From: Actinomycetospora callitridis
Lineage (GTDB): Bacteria > Actinomycetota > Actinomycetes > Mycobacteriales > Pseudonocardiaceae
DNA length: 64,000 nt
Direction: 5' to 3'
NCBI RefSeq assembly: GCF_028737265.1
Contig: NZ_JAQZAK010000004.1
Span: forward strand, 434,001 to 498,000
The notes under the pieces are model-generated. The model was not told where the DNA came from. It saw only the letters and a program-made list of their open reading frames with translations, and made no database searches. Shown here one piece after another: positions 51,114 through 61,123 of the stretch. Numbering within the stretch: the stretch's first letter is position 1; the number at the start of each line of letters is the position of its first letter. A program made the translations under genes and the position numbers.

Positions 51114-53120
51114 GTGAGCATCGACCAGGACGTCCGGTCCGGCCTCGCGGCCGAGCTGGATGCGCTCGCGCCGGGCGCGGAGCTGGTCGACGCCCTGGAG
51201 CGGCTGTCGCCGGCGGCGCTGACCGGTGAGGACCTGGCGTCCTACGTCCGGGCGTGCGCGCGGGCCCAGAGCCAGGCCGCGGCGGGCTTCCTGGAGGCCA
51301 TCCACCACCTGGGCCGCGCGCAGGCCGGCCGCACCGATCGGCGCCCGGAGCTCGACGAGTTCTCCGGCGACGAGATCTCCGCGATCCTGGGCTGGTCGCG
51401 CACGATGTCGGGCCGCAAGCTCGACCTGGCCGACGATCTGTTCGGTCGGTTGCCCGAGGTCGGCGACGCGCTCCGGAGCGGGTGGCTGGACGAGCCCAAG
51501 GCGCAGCGGTTCTGCGAGTGGACGCGCGACCTCGCCGACGATCACGCCCGTCTCGTCTGCTCCGAGCTCCTGCCCGAGGCTCCCGAGCTGCCGGTGGGCG
51601 AGCTCATCCGCCGCATCGAGGAGACCGCGGCCGCGCTCGATCCGGAGTGGGCGAAGCGACGCCAGAAGCGCGCCGAGAAGAACGCCCGGGTGATCCTGTC
51701 GCCCAACCCGTCGGGCACGGCCACCCTGTCGATCTGCGACGTCAACGCCGTCGACGGCCTGTCCATGCGCGACCGGGTCGACGCCCTCGCCGCCGCGGTG
51801 CGGGGGCTGGGGGTGCTGATCCCGGTCGGTGCCCTGCGCGCTGCAGTCGCCGCGCGTCTGCTCGACGGCTCCGTGGCGGGCCTCGACGACCGGCACGTGG
51901 CCCTCACGCTGGCCGCGGAGTACCGGGACCCGCCGCCCGCCGGGTCGGACGACCCGAGGCAGGACGACCCGAGGCCGGACGACTCGGGGCCGGACGACTC
52001 GGGGCCCGACGACGGACCGGGCTCGCGGGACGACTACGGCCCCGACGACCACGGCTCCGACGACCACAGCTCCGACGACGGCACGGGCACGCCGGACGAC
52101 CACAGTCCCGATGATCGCGGCCCCGACGCCGCGGGGGCTACCGCCGGCGAGACGCCGATGCAGGGTGTCCTCGACCTCCGGGACCTTCCCGAGCACGACC
52201 TTCCGCCGATGCTCGACGGCCCCGAGCCCGGCCCGGGACGCGTGCGCAGCGGGACCTCGGGGCTCCGCCTGCGGCTCTCGACGGCCCTCGGGCTCGACCA
52301 GCTCCCGGGCACGGTCCCCGGCTACGGCACCGTGCTCGCCGGCGACGCCCGCGCCATGCTCCTCCGGCATCGCCATGGCGAGTGGCGGGTGGTGCTCACC
52401 GACGACGACGGGCGCCTCCAGCACGTTCTGCTCGCCCGCCGACGACCCCGCCCCCGCGGCCCGTGCCCACCACGGGCCCCCGGGGACGAGCCGTGCACCG
52501 CCATCGTCGAGCTCCAGGTCCCGACGACGCTGCTGGCCGCCCTCGATCCTCACGAGCACGGGGCCTGGGCTCCGCTGCTCGCCGAGCTCCAGCAGCGGCT
52601 CCCCGAGGTCACCTCGCGCCTCGGCCGCCCGCCACGGGAACAGACCGGCGATCCCGCACGGCGACGCCCGCGCGCCGAGGTCGACCGCTGGGTCCGGGTC
52701 CGCGACCGGCACTGCGTCGCGCCCGGCTGCCGGCGCCCCGCCCACAAGGCCGACCTCGACCACACCGTCGACCACGCCCTGGGCGGCCCGACCTCGCCCT
52801 GGAACCTCGGCGTCTGGGACCGCCACCACCACCGCGCGAAGCACCACGGCGGGTGGCGGGTCCGGCAACCGACCCCGGGCCGCTTCGAGATCCGCACCCG
52901 CGCCGGCGTCCACCACACGACCCTGCCCAAGAGGATCCTCGAGCCGCTCCCCCGGCCCCGACCGTCCACGCGGCCCCGGCCCCTGCCCGACGAGGGCTGG
53001 AGCGAGGACGATCCCGGCTGGCGGCAGCGGTTCGTCCGCAGGACGGGCTTGGGCGCCATCAACCACGGACCCGCGATCCCGCCGCCGGTGCACGCCGCCG
53101 ACGACCCGCCGCCCTTCTGA
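51114..53120 (+). CDS. DUF222/HNH endonuclease-domain protein
   Basis: 668 residues from GTG 51114. The N-terminal DUF222 region (SYVRACARAQSQAAAGFLEA, SRTMSGRKLDLADDLFGRLP, GWLDEPKAQRFCEWTRDLAD) is followed by an Asp/Ser/Gly/Pro-rich linker (about 278-339) with DD repeated every few residues. The C-terminal HNH site is CVAPGCRRPAHKADLDHTVD, ALGGPTSPWNLGVWDRHHH (about 537-585). These proteins are abundant and multi-copy in actinobacteria; a nuclease activity is likely, but the biological role is unknown. It sits on the strand opposite to proA and proB, between them. Confidence 0.93.
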   Translation: MSIDQDVRSGLAAELDALAPGAELVDALERLSPAALTGEDLASYVRACARAQSQAAAGFLEAIHHLGRAQAGRTDRRPELDEFSGDEISAILGWSRTMSGRKLDLADDLFGRLPEVGDALRSGWLDEPKAQRFCEWTRDLADDHARLVCSELLPEAPELPVGELIRRIEETAAALDPEWAKRRQKRAEKNARVILSPNPSGTATLSICDVNAVDGLSMRDRVDALAAAVRGLGVLIPVGALRAAVAARLLDGSVAGLDDRHVALTLAAEYRDPPPAGSDDPRQDDPRPDDSGPDDSGPDDGPGSRDDYGPDDHGSDDHSSDDGTGTPDDHSPDDRGPDAAGATAGETPMQGVLDLRDLPEHDLPPMLDGPEPGPGRVRSGTSGLRLRLSTALGLDQLPGTVPGYGTVLAGDARAMLLRHRHGEWRVVLTDDDGRLQHVLLARRRPRPRGPCPPRAPGDEPCTAIVELQVPTTLLAALDPHEHGAWAPLLAELQQRLPEVTSRLGRPPREQTGDPARRRPRAEVDRWVRVRDRHCVAPGCRRPAHKADLDHTVDHALGGPTSPWNLGVWDRHHHRAKHHGGWRVRQPTPGRFEIRTRAGVHHTTLPKRILEPLPRPRPSTRPRPLPDEGWSEDDPGWRQRFVRRTGLGAINHGPAIPPPVHAADDPPPF

Positions 53121-53154
53121 CGCGGCGCGGCCGCCCGACCGCTGCGGGGACGCG

Positions 53155-54384
53155 TCAGCTCGGGGGGCTGGTGGCGGCGGGGTCGGCGGCGGCGGGCTCG
53201 CAGGTGGGGTCGGCCGCCGAAGGAGCGGTGCCCGCGGGGTCGGTAGGCGCGGGAGTGGTAGCCGCGGGACCGGTGCCCACGAGCGTCGCACCGACCGGGA
53301 CAAGATCGTCCGCGTGCACCACCTCGCGCCGGTGCTCCGGCGCCAGGTCCTCGCTGGACCGTCCGGAGATCTCCGGGAGCTCCTCGGCGTCGAAGGCGAC
53401 GACCCCGCGGGCGACGACGTCCCCCCGCGGGTCGACGAGGTCGACGACGTCGCCGGCCTCGAAGTCGCCGTCCGAACCCACGATCCCGGCCGCGAGCAGG
53501 GATCGCCGGCGCCCGACCACGGCCTTCACCGCGCCGGCGTCGAGGTGGAGCCGCCCGCGCGTACCGGCCATGTGCCGCAGCCAGAAGCGGCGGGCCGACA
53601 GCCGCGGGCCGTGGGGCGCGAACACCGTCCCGACCTCGGCGCCGTCGAGCGCGGCCGGGGCGTCGGCGGCCGCGGCCACCAGGACGGGCACGCCGGCGCC
53701 GCTGGCGAGGTCCGCCGCGGCGAGCTTGGAGGCCATCCCGCCGGTGCCCAGCGAGGACGTCTTGCCGACGCGCACGCCGGCGAGGTCGGCGCCGCCCGTG
53801 ACCTCCCGGACCAGCGTGGCCCCGGGGTCGCGCGGGTCGGCGTCGTAGACCCCGGCGACGTCGCTGAGCAGCACCAACGCGTCGGCCGAGATCACGTGGG
53901 CCACGAGCGCAGCCAGCCGGTCGTTGTCCCCGAACCGGATCTCGTCGGTGGCCACGGTGTCGTTCTCGTTGACCACCGGGACGACACCGAGCCCGAGCAG
54001 GCGCTCGAACGTCCGCTGGGCGTTGCGGTAGGGCTGGCGCCGCACGACGTCGTGGGACGTGAGCAGGACCTGCCCCACGGTGCGGCCGTGGCGGGCGAAG
54101 GCCTCGGCGTAGGCCCGGGTGAGGTGCAGCTGGCCGACGCCCGCGGCGGCCTGCTGCGTCGCGAGGTCCCGGGGCCGGCGCGGGAGTCCGAGCGGACGCA
54201 GGCCCGCCGCGATCGCCCCGGACGACACGAGCACCACCTGGGTGCCGGCCGCCCGGGCGGCGACGGCGTCGACGAGCGCGTCGAGGCGCCCCACGTCGAG
54301 CCCGCCGTCGACCGACGTGAGCGACGTCGACCCGATCTTCACCACCAGCCGCCGCGCCCCGGCGACGGCCTCGCGGGCAGTCAT
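53155..54384 (-). CDS. proB: glutamate 5-kinase
   Basis: 409 residues from ATG 54384, overlapping the obgE stop by 4 bp (ATGA). Amino-acid-kinase domain: [57 protein letters not shown] and [20 protein letters not shown]. The PUA domain follows ([20 protein letters not shown], about 275-355). A 40-residue Ala/Pro/Thr-rich tail at the C-terminus is beyond the usual 370 residues. It phosphorylates glutamate in proline synthesis and is feedback-regulated by proline. It ends the rplU-rpmA-obgE-proB operon. Confidence 0.95.
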   Translation of the reverse strand: MTAREAVAGARRLVVKIGSTSLTSVDGGLDVGRLDALVDAVAARAAGTQVVLVSSGAIAAGLRPLGLPRRPRDLATQQAAAGVGQLHLTRAYAEAFARHGRTVGQVLLTSHDVVRRQPYRNAQRTFERLLGLGVVPVVNENDTVATDEIRFGDNDRLAALVAHVISADALVLLSDVAGVYDADPRDPGATLVREVTGGADLAGVRVGKTSSLGTGGMASKLAAADLASGAGVPVLVAAAADAPAALDGAEVGTVFAPHGPRLSARRFWLRHMAGTRGRLHLDAGAVKAVVGRRRSLLAAGIVGSDGDFEAGDVVDLVDPRGDVVARGVVAFDAEELPEISGRSSEDLAPEHRREVVHADDLVPVGATLVGTGPAATTPAPTDPAGTAPSAADPTCEPAAADPAATSPPS

Positions 54385-55886
54385 CGATCGTCGCCGCGGA
54401 GTTCGGCGGGCACGTCCTCGTAGTCCTCGTGCCACGGCGCGATGCCGAGCTCGTCGTCGTCGCGGTGACGGCGGCGCTCGTCGCGGGCCGCGCGACGCTC
54501 GGCCGCGGACGCCCGGTCCACGTTGTCGATGCCCTCGAGGCGGGGGTCGGTGCCGCGGTTGCCGCGCATCGCCGCCACGCCGGCCGGCGTCGAGGGCTCC
54601 CAGTCGAAGGTGTTGATGCCGATCGTCACCATGTCGCCGGGCACCGCCCCGGCCTCGGCGAGGGCCTCCTCGACCCCGAGACGGGCGAGCCGGTCGGCGA
54701 GGTAGCCGACGGCCTCGTCGTTGGTGAAGTCGGTCTGCCGCACCCAGCGCTCGGGCTTCTCGCCCCGGACGAGGAACCCCTCCTCGGGGTCGCGGCCGAC
54801 CGTGAAGCCGGTGTCGTCGACGGCCGTCGGACGCAGGACGACACGCGGGGCGGTCGAGGGAGCGGCGGTGGCGCGCGCCTCGTCGACGGCCGCGGCCATC
54901 TTGTAGGCCAGCTCCTGCAGGCCGGCGTGGCTCGCGGTGGAGATCTCCACGACCGGCCAGCCGAACTCGGCCACCTCCGCGCGCACCATTTCCGCGAGAT
55001 CGGCGGCGTCCGGCACGTCGATCTTGTTCAGGGCGACGATCCGGGGGCGCGCGGCGAGGTCGGTGCCCAGCGCCGGGGTGTAGGCGGCGAGCTCGGCCTC
55101 GAGCGCGCGGATGTCGGACACCGGGTCGCGGTCGGGCTCGAACGTGGCGCAGTCCACGACGTGCACGAGCACCGAGCAGCGCTCGATGTGGCGCAGGAAG
55201 TCCAGCCCGAGGCCCTTGCCCTCGCTGGCGCCGGGGATGAGGCCCGGGACGTCGGCGACCGTGTAGGTGCTGCCGCCCGCCGAGACCACCCCGAGGTTGG
55301 GCGCCAGCGTGGTGAACGGGTAGTCGGCGATCTTGGGCTTGGCCGCGCTGATGGCGCTGACCAGCGAGGACTTGCCCGCGCTCGGGTAGCCGACCAGCCC
55401 GACGTCGGCCATCGAACGCAGCTCGAGCACGAGGTCGCGCGACTCCCCCGGCTCGCCGAGCAGCGCGAAGCCCGGGGCCTTGCGCGACGGCCCGGCCAGC
55501 GCGGCGTTGCCGAGCCCCCCGCGGCCGCCGCGGACCGCGACGAGCCGGGTGCCGATGCCGGTGAGGTCGCCGACGACCTCGCCGTCGGTGTCGAGCACGA
55601 CCGTCCCCTCGGGCACCGCGAGCTCGATGTCCTCGGCGTTGGCGCCGTGGCGGAAGCTCCCCATGCCCGGCTTCCCGTTGCCGGCCACCGCGTGGGGCCG
55701 GTGGTGGAAGTCGAGCAGCGTGTGGACGCCGGGATCGACCACCAGCACGACGTCCCCGCCGCGCCCGCCGTTGCCGCCGTCCGGCCCACCGAGGGGCACG
55801 AACTTCTCCCGGCGGATCGACGCGCACCCGTGGCCGCCGCTCCCCGCCGTGACGTGCAGCGTCACGTGGTCGACGAACCGGGCCAT
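54381..55886 (-). CDS. obgE: GTPase Obg/CgtA
   Basis: 501 residues from ATG 55886. The glycine-rich Obg fold fills residues 1-158 ([32 protein letters not shown]). The G domain has [11 protein letters not shown] (166-176), [29 protein letters not shown] and [14 protein letters not shown]. The C-terminal OCT domain and a charged tail ([20 protein letters not shown]) follow. Obg is essential for 50S maturation and stress signalling. Its order rplU-rpmA-obg-proB is conserved in actinobacteria. Confidence 0.97.
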   Translation of the reverse strand: MARFVDHVTLHVTAGSGGHGCASIRREKFVPLGGPDGGNGGRGGDVVLVVDPGVHTLLDFHHRPHAVAGNGKPGMGSFRHGANAEDIELAVPEGTVVLDTDGEVVGDLTGIGTRLVAVRGGRGGLGNAALAGPSRKAPGFALLGEPGESRDLVLELRSMADVGLVGYPSAGKSSLVSAISAAKPKIADYPFTTLAPNLGVVSAGGSTYTVADVPGLIPGASEGKGLGLDFLRHIERCSVLVHVVDCATFEPDRDPVSDIRALEAELAAYTPALGTDLAARPRIVALNKIDVPDAADLAEMVRAEVAEFGWPVVEISTASHAGLQELAYKMAAAVDEARATAAPSTAPRVVLRPTAVDDTGFTVGRDPEEGFLVRGEKPERWVRQTDFTNDEAVGYLADRLARLGVEEALAEAGAVPGDMVTIGINTFDWEPSTPAGVAAMRGNRGTDPRLEGIDNVDRASAAERRAARDERRRHRDDDELGIAPWHEDYEDVPAELRGDDR

Positions 55887-55988
55887 CGGGTGTGCGGTGT
55901 CCTTCCGGATGCAGGGGTGGAGACGAACGAAAGGGGCGGGTCCGAGAGTCCCGGACCCACCCCTGACGGTACTGCTGCTACACGGTGC

Positions 55989-56258
55989 TCAGGCGGAGAC
56001 GGTCTCTTCCACCGGCACGATGTTGACGTTCTTGCGCCCGCGCTTCGTCCCGAAGGTCACGGCGCCCGGGATGAGGGCGAACAGCGTGTCGTCGCCGCCG
56101 CGGCCGACACCGACGCCCGGGTGGAACTTGGTGCCGCGCTGGCGGACGAGGATCTCGCCGGCCTTGACGACCTGGCCGCCGTAACGCTTGACGCCGAGCA
56201 TCTGGGCGTTCGAGTCGCGACCGTTGCGGGAGCTGGACGCACCCTTCTTGTGAGCCAT
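55989..56258 (-). CDS. rpmA: 50S ribosomal protein L27
   Basis: 89 residues from ATG 56258. [20 protein letters not shown] is the standard L27 N-terminus, reaching the peptidyl-transferase centre, followed by [20 protein letters not shown] and [19 protein letters not shown]. It stabilises tRNA on the large subunit. It lies 12 bp after rplU and 102 bp before obgE. Confidence 0.98.
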   Translation of the reverse strand: MAHKKGASSSRNGRDSNAQMLGVKRYGGQVVKAGEILVRQRGTKFHPGVGVGRGGDDTLFALIPGAVTFGTKRGRKNVNIVPVEETVSA

Positions 56259-56270
56259 TCCTGCTCCCCT

Positions 56271-56570
56271 TTACTTCGAGATGTCGGTGACCTCGAGGCG
56301 GCTGTAGCGCTGGCGATGGCCGACGCGCCGCTTGTACCCGGTCTTGTTCTTGTACTTCAGGATCTTGATCTTCGGGCCCTTGTGCTCCCCGACGATGCTG
56401 CCGGAGATGCTGACCTTCTCGAGGTCGGACGCCGAGCTGAGGACGGTGCTGCCGTCGACGAGCAGGACCGGCTGGAGGTCCACGGTGTCACCGTCGAGGA
56501 GCTCCACGTCGATGACGTCGCCGACCGCGACCTTGTACTGCTTGCCGCCGGTCTTCACGATCGCGTACAT
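56271..56570 (-). CDS. rplU: 50S ribosomal protein L21
   Basis: 99 residues from ATG 56570. [20 protein letters not shown] and [20 protein letters not shown] are diagnostic of L21, with the terminal [14 protein letters not shown]. It binds 23S rRNA with L20. It is the first gene of the rplU-rpmA-obgE-proB operon, behind a 113-bp leader. Confidence 0.98.
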   Translation of the reverse strand: MYAIVKTGGKQYKVAVGDVIDVELLDGDTVDLQPVLLVDGSTVLSSASDLEKVSISGSIVGEHKGPKIKILKYKNKTGYKRRVGHRQRYSRLEVTDISK

Positions 56571-56683
56571 CTTCCGCGTGGACTCCTGTCTGGCGTGGGG
56601 TTCCGGTCCCGGCGCGCGTCCCGTACGGGGCGGGCGCGGCGCGCCGGTGCCGCGGGCAGCGACCCGGCGGGCACCGATCTCCT

Positions 56684-56689
56684 AGGGTA
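56684..56689 (-). promoter_or_regulatory. -10 box for the rplU operon
   Basis: TACCCT on the minus strand, a TANNNT match in the rne-rplU gap, giving a leader of about 105 nt. A -35 was not identified. The leader is GC-rich, with many possible stems; no named leader RNA is recognised. Confidence 0.4.
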
Positions 56690-56746
56690 CCCGCCCGGCC
56701 TCCGCGGGCCGGACCCCGGGTGGGCCCGACCGTCCGCGGGTGGTGC

Positions 56747-59700
56747 TCAGTCGCTCGATCCGCCGACCGGCGGACCGGCCGGACGGGACGCCGCCCGGCG
56801 ACGACGCGGTCGCGCCGAGCCGCTCCCGGTGGGGACCACCGCGGGCTCGGGCGTCGCCTCGTCCTCGGGCTCCGCCGGGCTCCCGGCCGGGGTGATGACG
56901 GTGTCGCCCCCGTGGCCGTTGCCGTTCCCGTTGCCGGTCGCGGCCCCGATGGCGCCCGTGACGCGGGGCGCGGACGAGGTCGCGGGCTCCGGGGTCGTCC
57001 CGTTGCCGCCCGGCACGTGCTCGGCGAGGTCCGCCTCCAGAGCGACCTCGGCCTCGACGGCCTCGTGGATCGCCTCCTCGACGTCCTCGGTCTCCGCCGC
57101 GGCCGGGAGGTCCGCCTCGGCGGGCGCCTCGTCGGTCTCCTCGACGCTCCCCGCACCCGGGCTCGCCTCGGCCAGCCCGGCCTCGAGGGTCACCTCGGTC
57201 TCCTCGGCGCCCTCCACGGGCACCGCGGCCGTCTCGGGGCTCTCGGCCGTCCCCGAGTCGGAGGGATCGACCGTGTCGACGGTCTCGACGACGTCGGTGC
57301 CCGTCTCGTCCGCGCCGATCTCTTCGGAGACCGCGTCGTCGTCCTCCCGGCCGGCGGTGAGACCGCTGGCCGCGGCCACGACGGCGGGCGAGGCGCCCTC
57401 GGAACGCTCGGCCCGGCGTCCGCGACGACCCCGGCGTGAGGACGAGCCCCCGCCGGTGCCGCTCGCGGCCTTCTCGCCCGACCCGTTCTTGTCGCCCGAG
57501 CCGTTCTTCTCCGCGGCGCCGGCCTTCTCGCCGACGTTGCCCCCGCCGTTGCCGCCGCCCTGCTCCCCCATGACCGGCTCGGACGAGACGATGACGCCCC
57601 GGCCCCGGCAGTGCTCACAGGTGGTCGAGAACTCGTCGAGCAGGCCCTGCCCGACGCGCTTGCGGGTCATCTGCACCAGGCCGAGCGAGGTGACCTCGGA
57701 GACCTGGTGGCGGGTGCGGTCGCGGCCCAGGCACTCGGTGAGGCGCCGCAGCACCAGGTCGCGGTTCGACTCCAGCACCATGTCGATGAAGTCGATGACG
57801 ATCATGCCGCCGATGTCGCGCAGCCGGAGCTGGCGGACGATCTCCTCGGCGGCCTCGAGGTTGTTGCGGGTCACCGTCTCCTCGAGGTTGCCCCCGGAGC
57901 CGGTGAACTTGCCGGTGTTGACGTCGACGACCGTCATCGCCTCGGTGCGGTCGATGACCAGCGTGCCGCCCGAGGGCAGCCACACCTTGCGGTCGAGCGC
58001 CTTGATCAGCTGCTCGTCGATCCGGTACGCGGCGAACACGTCCTCAGGTCCGACGTGACGCGACAGGCGCCCCGCGAGTTCCGGGGCCACGTGCGACACG
58101 TAGCCCTCCAGCGTCTCCCACGCCCGCTCGCCGGAGACGACGAGCGAGGAGAAGTCCTCGTTGAACATGTCGCGGACGACACGGATGAGGAGGTCGGGCT
58201 CCTCGTAGACGAGGGTCGGGCCCTTCGAGTTCTTGTTGCCCGCGTCGGAGGCCGACTTGTCGATGGCCTCCCACTGTGCGGTGAGACGCCGGACGTCGCG
58301 CTCGAGGTCTTCCTCGCTGACGCCCTCGGCGGCCGTCCGGATGATCACGCCCGACTCGTCGGGGACGATCCGCTTGAGGATCTCCTTGAGGCGCTTGCGC
58401 TCGGTGTCGGGCAGCTTGCGGCTGATGCCGGTCGCCCCGCCGGCGGGGACGTACACCAGGAAGCGGCCGGGCAGGCTGATCTGGGTGGTCAGGCGTGCGC
58501 CCTTGTGACCCACCGGGTCCTTGGTGACCTGGACGAGCACCTGGTCGCCCGAGGACAGCGCCTGCTCGATCTTGCGCTGCTTGCCCTCGAGGCCGGAGGC
58601 GTCCCAGTTGACCTCGCCGGCGTACAGGACGGCGTTGCGCCCGCGGCCGATGTCGACGAACGCGGCCTCCATCGACGGGAGCACGTTCTGCACCCGGCCG
58701 AGGTAGACGTTGCCGACCATCGAGTTCTGGCCGTCGCCCGCGACGAAGTGCTCGACGAGCACCCCGTCCTCGAGCACCCCGATCTGGCTGCGGCCGGCGT
58801 GCTGGCGCACCACCATCGTGCGCTCGACGGCCTCGCGCCGGGCGAGGAACTCGGACTCGGACAGGATCGACGGCCGCCGGCGACCGGACTCGCGCCCGTC
58901 GCGGCGACGCTGGCGCTTAGCCTCGAGGCGCGTCGAGCCCTTGACCCCGCGGATCTCGTCGTTCGAGGACTTCCCGCCCTCGGGCCGCTCGACGCGGTCG
59001 CGGACGTGGGTGACGGTGTTCGGCGGGTCCTCGACCTCGCCGTCGCCGTCGCCCTCCGAGGACCGGCGACGCCGCCGGCGCCGGCGGCGCGAGCCGCCCG
59101 ACGAGCCCTCGGAGTCCTCGGACTCACCGGAGTCGGTGTCCTCCTCGTCGTCGTCGCCCTCACCGGAGCCGGAGTCCGACTCCGACTTCCCGGAGGAGTC
59201 CGTGCCCGCCTCGCCCTCGCCGTCGGAGGAGCCGTCGGAGGAGCCGTCGGAGGAGCCGTCGGAGGAGCCGTCGCCGGACTCGGCGTCGTCGGCACCGCCC
59301 CGACCGCGCCCGCGGCCGCGGCGCCCGCGACGACGGCGCCGGCGGCTGCCGTCCTCGTCGTCGTCGTCGGAGTCGGAGGAATCCGAGGAGTCAGCGGAAT
59401 CCGAGGAGTCCGAGGACTCCGACGGGTCCGTGGCGTCGGACGTCTCGGAGGTGTCGGAGGCGTCCGGGGACTCGTCGGCCCCCGAGCGACGACGGCGGCG
59501 GCGCGAGGACCCGCCCGTGTCGGCTGCGGCCTCACCGGAGTCCTCGGTCGCAGCGGCGGGGGTCTGCTCGTCGGGCGAGGCCGGGGTGTGGTCCCCCGTG
59601 GTCTCGGTCTCGGTGGACTCACCGGGGGTCACGACGCCGGTGGAGCGGCTGCCGCGACGACGCCGGGCGCGCGTCGGGACGGCCTCCTCGGAGGTCGAGT

Positions 59701-60124
59701 CGGGCGCCAGGAACATCGGGGCCGCGAAGGCCGGGGCACTGGCGGGCGCGCCGGCGGTCGGGGCGCCGGCGCTCAGGGTGAGCGGCGCCTCCGGCTCGCT
59801 CGGCTCCTCGTCCGGCGAGGGCGTGAGGGCCGCGGTGGCCTCGGCGACGGGGTCGGCGACCGGGCCGCCGGGCGGCGGGAACAGGTCGTCCATCACCTGC
59901 GCCACGACGCCGCGGTCGACGCTGGACTGCGCGCTGCGCGCCCCCACGCCGATCCGGGCGAGCACGGCGAGGAGCTCGCGGCTCGAGGTGCCCACCACTC
60001 GGGCCAGGGCGTGCACGCGGACCTTGTCCGGAAGCGCGGCCAGGGCCTGCTCGTCGGGGCGTCCGGGTGCGACGGAATCCCCCGCGGCGGTGCTACCGCC
60101 GGACGGGGTGTCGGTGTCGGTCAT
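56747..60124 (-). CDS. rne: ribonuclease E/G
   Basis: 1125 residues from ATG 60124 behind GGAG. Order: an IF2-N-like N-terminal module (RVHALARVVGTSSRELLAVL), a long Asp/Ser and Arg-rich low-complexity region (about 90-430), the S1/5'-sensor core (VYLGRVQNVLPSMEAAFVDI from about 466), catalytic residues in TVVDVNTGKFTGSGGN (about 730) and GGMIVIDFIDMVLES (about 773), the Zn-link CEHCRGRG (about 836), and a Glu/Ala-rich tail with RRGRRGRRAERSEG. It is an endonuclease initiating mRNA decay and rRNA processing. The extensions are natural sites for degradosome partners and RNA. Confidence 0.95.
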   Translation of the reverse strand: MTDTDTPSGGSTAAGDSVAPGRPDEQALAALPDKVRVHALARVVGTSSRELLAVLARIGVGARSAQSSVDRGVVAQVMDDLFPPPGGPVADPVAEATAALTPSPDEEPSEPEAPLTLSAGAPTAGAPASAPAFAAPMFLAPDSTSEEAVPTRARRRRGSRSTGVVTPGESTETETTGDHTPASPDEQTPAAATEDSGEAAADTGGSSRRRRRRSGADESPDASDTSETSDATDPSESSDSSDSADSSDSSDSDDDDEDGSRRRRRRGRRGRGRGRGGADDAESGDGSSDGSSDGSSDGSSDGEGEAGTDSSGKSESDSGSGEGDDDEEDTDSGESEDSEGSSGGSRRRRRRRRRSSEGDGDGEVEDPPNTVTHVRDRVERPEGGKSSNDEIRGVKGSTRLEAKRQRRRDGRESGRRRPSILSESEFLARREAVERTMVVRQHAGRSQIGVLEDGVLVEHFVAGDGQNSMVGNVYLGRVQNVLPSMEAAFVDIGRGRNAVLYAGEVNWDASGLEGKQRKIEQALSSGDQVLVQVTKDPVGHKGARLTTQISLPGRFLVYVPAGGATGISRKLPDTERKRLKEILKRIVPDESGVIIRTAAEGVSEEDLERDVRRLTAQWEAIDKSASDAGNKNSKGPTLVYEEPDLLIRVVRDMFNEDFSSLVVSGERAWETLEGYVSHVAPELAGRLSRHVGPEDVFAAYRIDEQLIKALDRKVWLPSGGTLVIDRTEAMTVVDVNTGKFTGSGGNLEETVTRNNLEAAEEIVRQLRLRDIGGMIVIDFIDMVLESNRDLVLRRLTECLGRDRTRHQVSEVTSLGLVQMTRKRVGQGLLDEFSTTCEHCRGRGVIVSSEPVMGEQGGGNGGGNVGEKAGAAEKNGSGDKNGSGEKAASGTGGGSSSRRGRRGRRAERSEGASPAVVAAASGLTAGREDDDAVSEEIGADETGTDVVETVDTVDPSDSGTAESPETAAVPVEGAEETEVTLEAGLAEASPGAGSVEETDEAPAEADLPAAAETEDVEEAIHEAVEAEVALEADLAEHVPGGNGTTPEPATSSAPRVTGAIGAATGNGNGNGHGGDTVITPAGSPAEPEDEATPEPAVVPTGSGSARPRRRRAASRPAGPPVGGSSD
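59219..59266. repeat. 12-bp tandem repeat inside rne
   Basis: Four perfect copies of GCCGTCGGAGGA, followed by a partial fifth copy, in the low-complexity part of rne. The encoded stretch is a Ser-Asp-Gly-Ser repeat on the minus strand. Copy-number change would keep the frame. Confidence 0.9.
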
Positions 60125-60322
60125 CCATCTCCTTCGCCCCCGGGCGCGACCCGGGGGTCGCGGCCACACGGGGACCTCGCGTGGGCTCGCCGTGGCGGCC
60201 GCAGGGGACGGCCACCGACTGCGGCACGATTCGGCGGGTCGAGCCGGTGGGCCCGGGTGCCGTCGATCCGTGCGGTTCGGCGATGTGTGTGCACCGCGGC
60301 CGACCGGGGACCTTCCGCGGGG

Positions 60323-61123
60323 CTACGCGGTGGGTGCCGCGCGGTCCGTCGCGAACGGGTCGATCAGCTCCCCGCGCTCGTCGAGCCGACCCTGAGCCCT
60401 CCGGGTGGCCCTGACGGGTTCCGGGAACTCGAGGCCGGCGACGGCGCGGAGGGCACCGCACACGTCGTCGGGTCGTGCGGCCGGCGTGGTGTGCCGTACG
60501 ACCGCCGTCAGTCTCCCACACGTCGCCGCTCGTGCACGGTCCTCCCGCTCCGGCGCCTCCGGTTCGTCCGGACGGGTGAGCGTCAGCCGCAGTTCGGCGA
60601 CGGCCGTTCGCACGTCCAGCGGCTTCGGACCGTTCTTGGTGAGGCGCTCCACGATGACCTCGTCGGCGGCGTGGAACGCCGCGAGGGCCGGGGCGAGCAG
60701 CTCGTCGGGGACGCCCGGGGTCTCGATCTCCCAGTGGCTCGCGTCGATCCGGTCGGCGAGCGCCCCGGGCGAGGCGGGCACGACCTCGATCACCGAGAGC
60801 CCCTCGGGCAGCACGGCGTCCACCTCGCGGGCGACCACGAGCGGGTCGAGGTGCTCCGTGACGCCGATCTCGACGTACTCGGCGTCGCTCGCCGCGCCGG
60901 TGGGCGCCGCGCCGATCCAGGAGAGCCTCGGGTGCGGGCTGAAGCCGTGCGACAGGGCCACCGGCACCCCGGCGCGCCGCAGCGTCCACTCCATGGTGCG
61001 GGCGATGTCGCGGTGCGAGCTGAACCGCGCGCGGCCCCGCTTCGCGTAGCGCATCCGGAGCTTCTCCACGATCGGCGCCGAGGGGTGTGCCGCCTCGCCT
61101 GCCTTCGTCGTGCGGGTCGCCAT
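60323..61123 (-). CDS. TIGR03936-family radical-SAM-associated protein
   Basis: 266 residues from ATG 61123. The pattern VEKLRMRYAKRGRARFSSHR, DIARTMEWTLRRAGVPVALS, HGFSPHPRLSWIGAAPTG and DAEYVEIGVTEHLDPLVV is that of the DUF2344 proteins that accompany TIGR03960 radical SAM enzymes; in many bacteria the two are fused or adjacent. The biochemical role is not established; links with tRNA/rRNA modification have been proposed from context. Its start overlaps the acetyltransferase stop by 1 nt (TGATG). Confidence 0.92.
   Translation of the reverse strand: MATRTTKAGEAAHPSAPIVEKLRMRYAKRGRARFSSHRDIARTMEWTLRRAGVPVALSHGFSPHPRLSWIGAAPTGAASDAEYVEIGVTEHLDPLVVAREVDAVLPEGLSVIEVVPASPGALADRIDASHWEIETPGVPDELLAPALAAFHAADEVIVERLTKNGPKPLDVRTAVAELRLTLTRPDEPEAPEREDRARAATCGRLTAVVRHTTPAARPDDVCGALRAVAGLEFPEPVRATRRAQGRLDERGELIDPFATDRAAPTA

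Noticed and set aside
54429..58058. A 1209-codon plus-strand frame opposite obgE, rpmA, rplU and rne
   Set aside because: It crosses several certain genes and two promoters on the other strand; composition is typical of a GC-driven shadow frame.
59219..59273. Possible CRISPR-like or mobile repeat in rne
   Set aside because: The units are contiguous 12-bp repeats without spacers and encode an in-frame Ser/Asp/Gly stretch.
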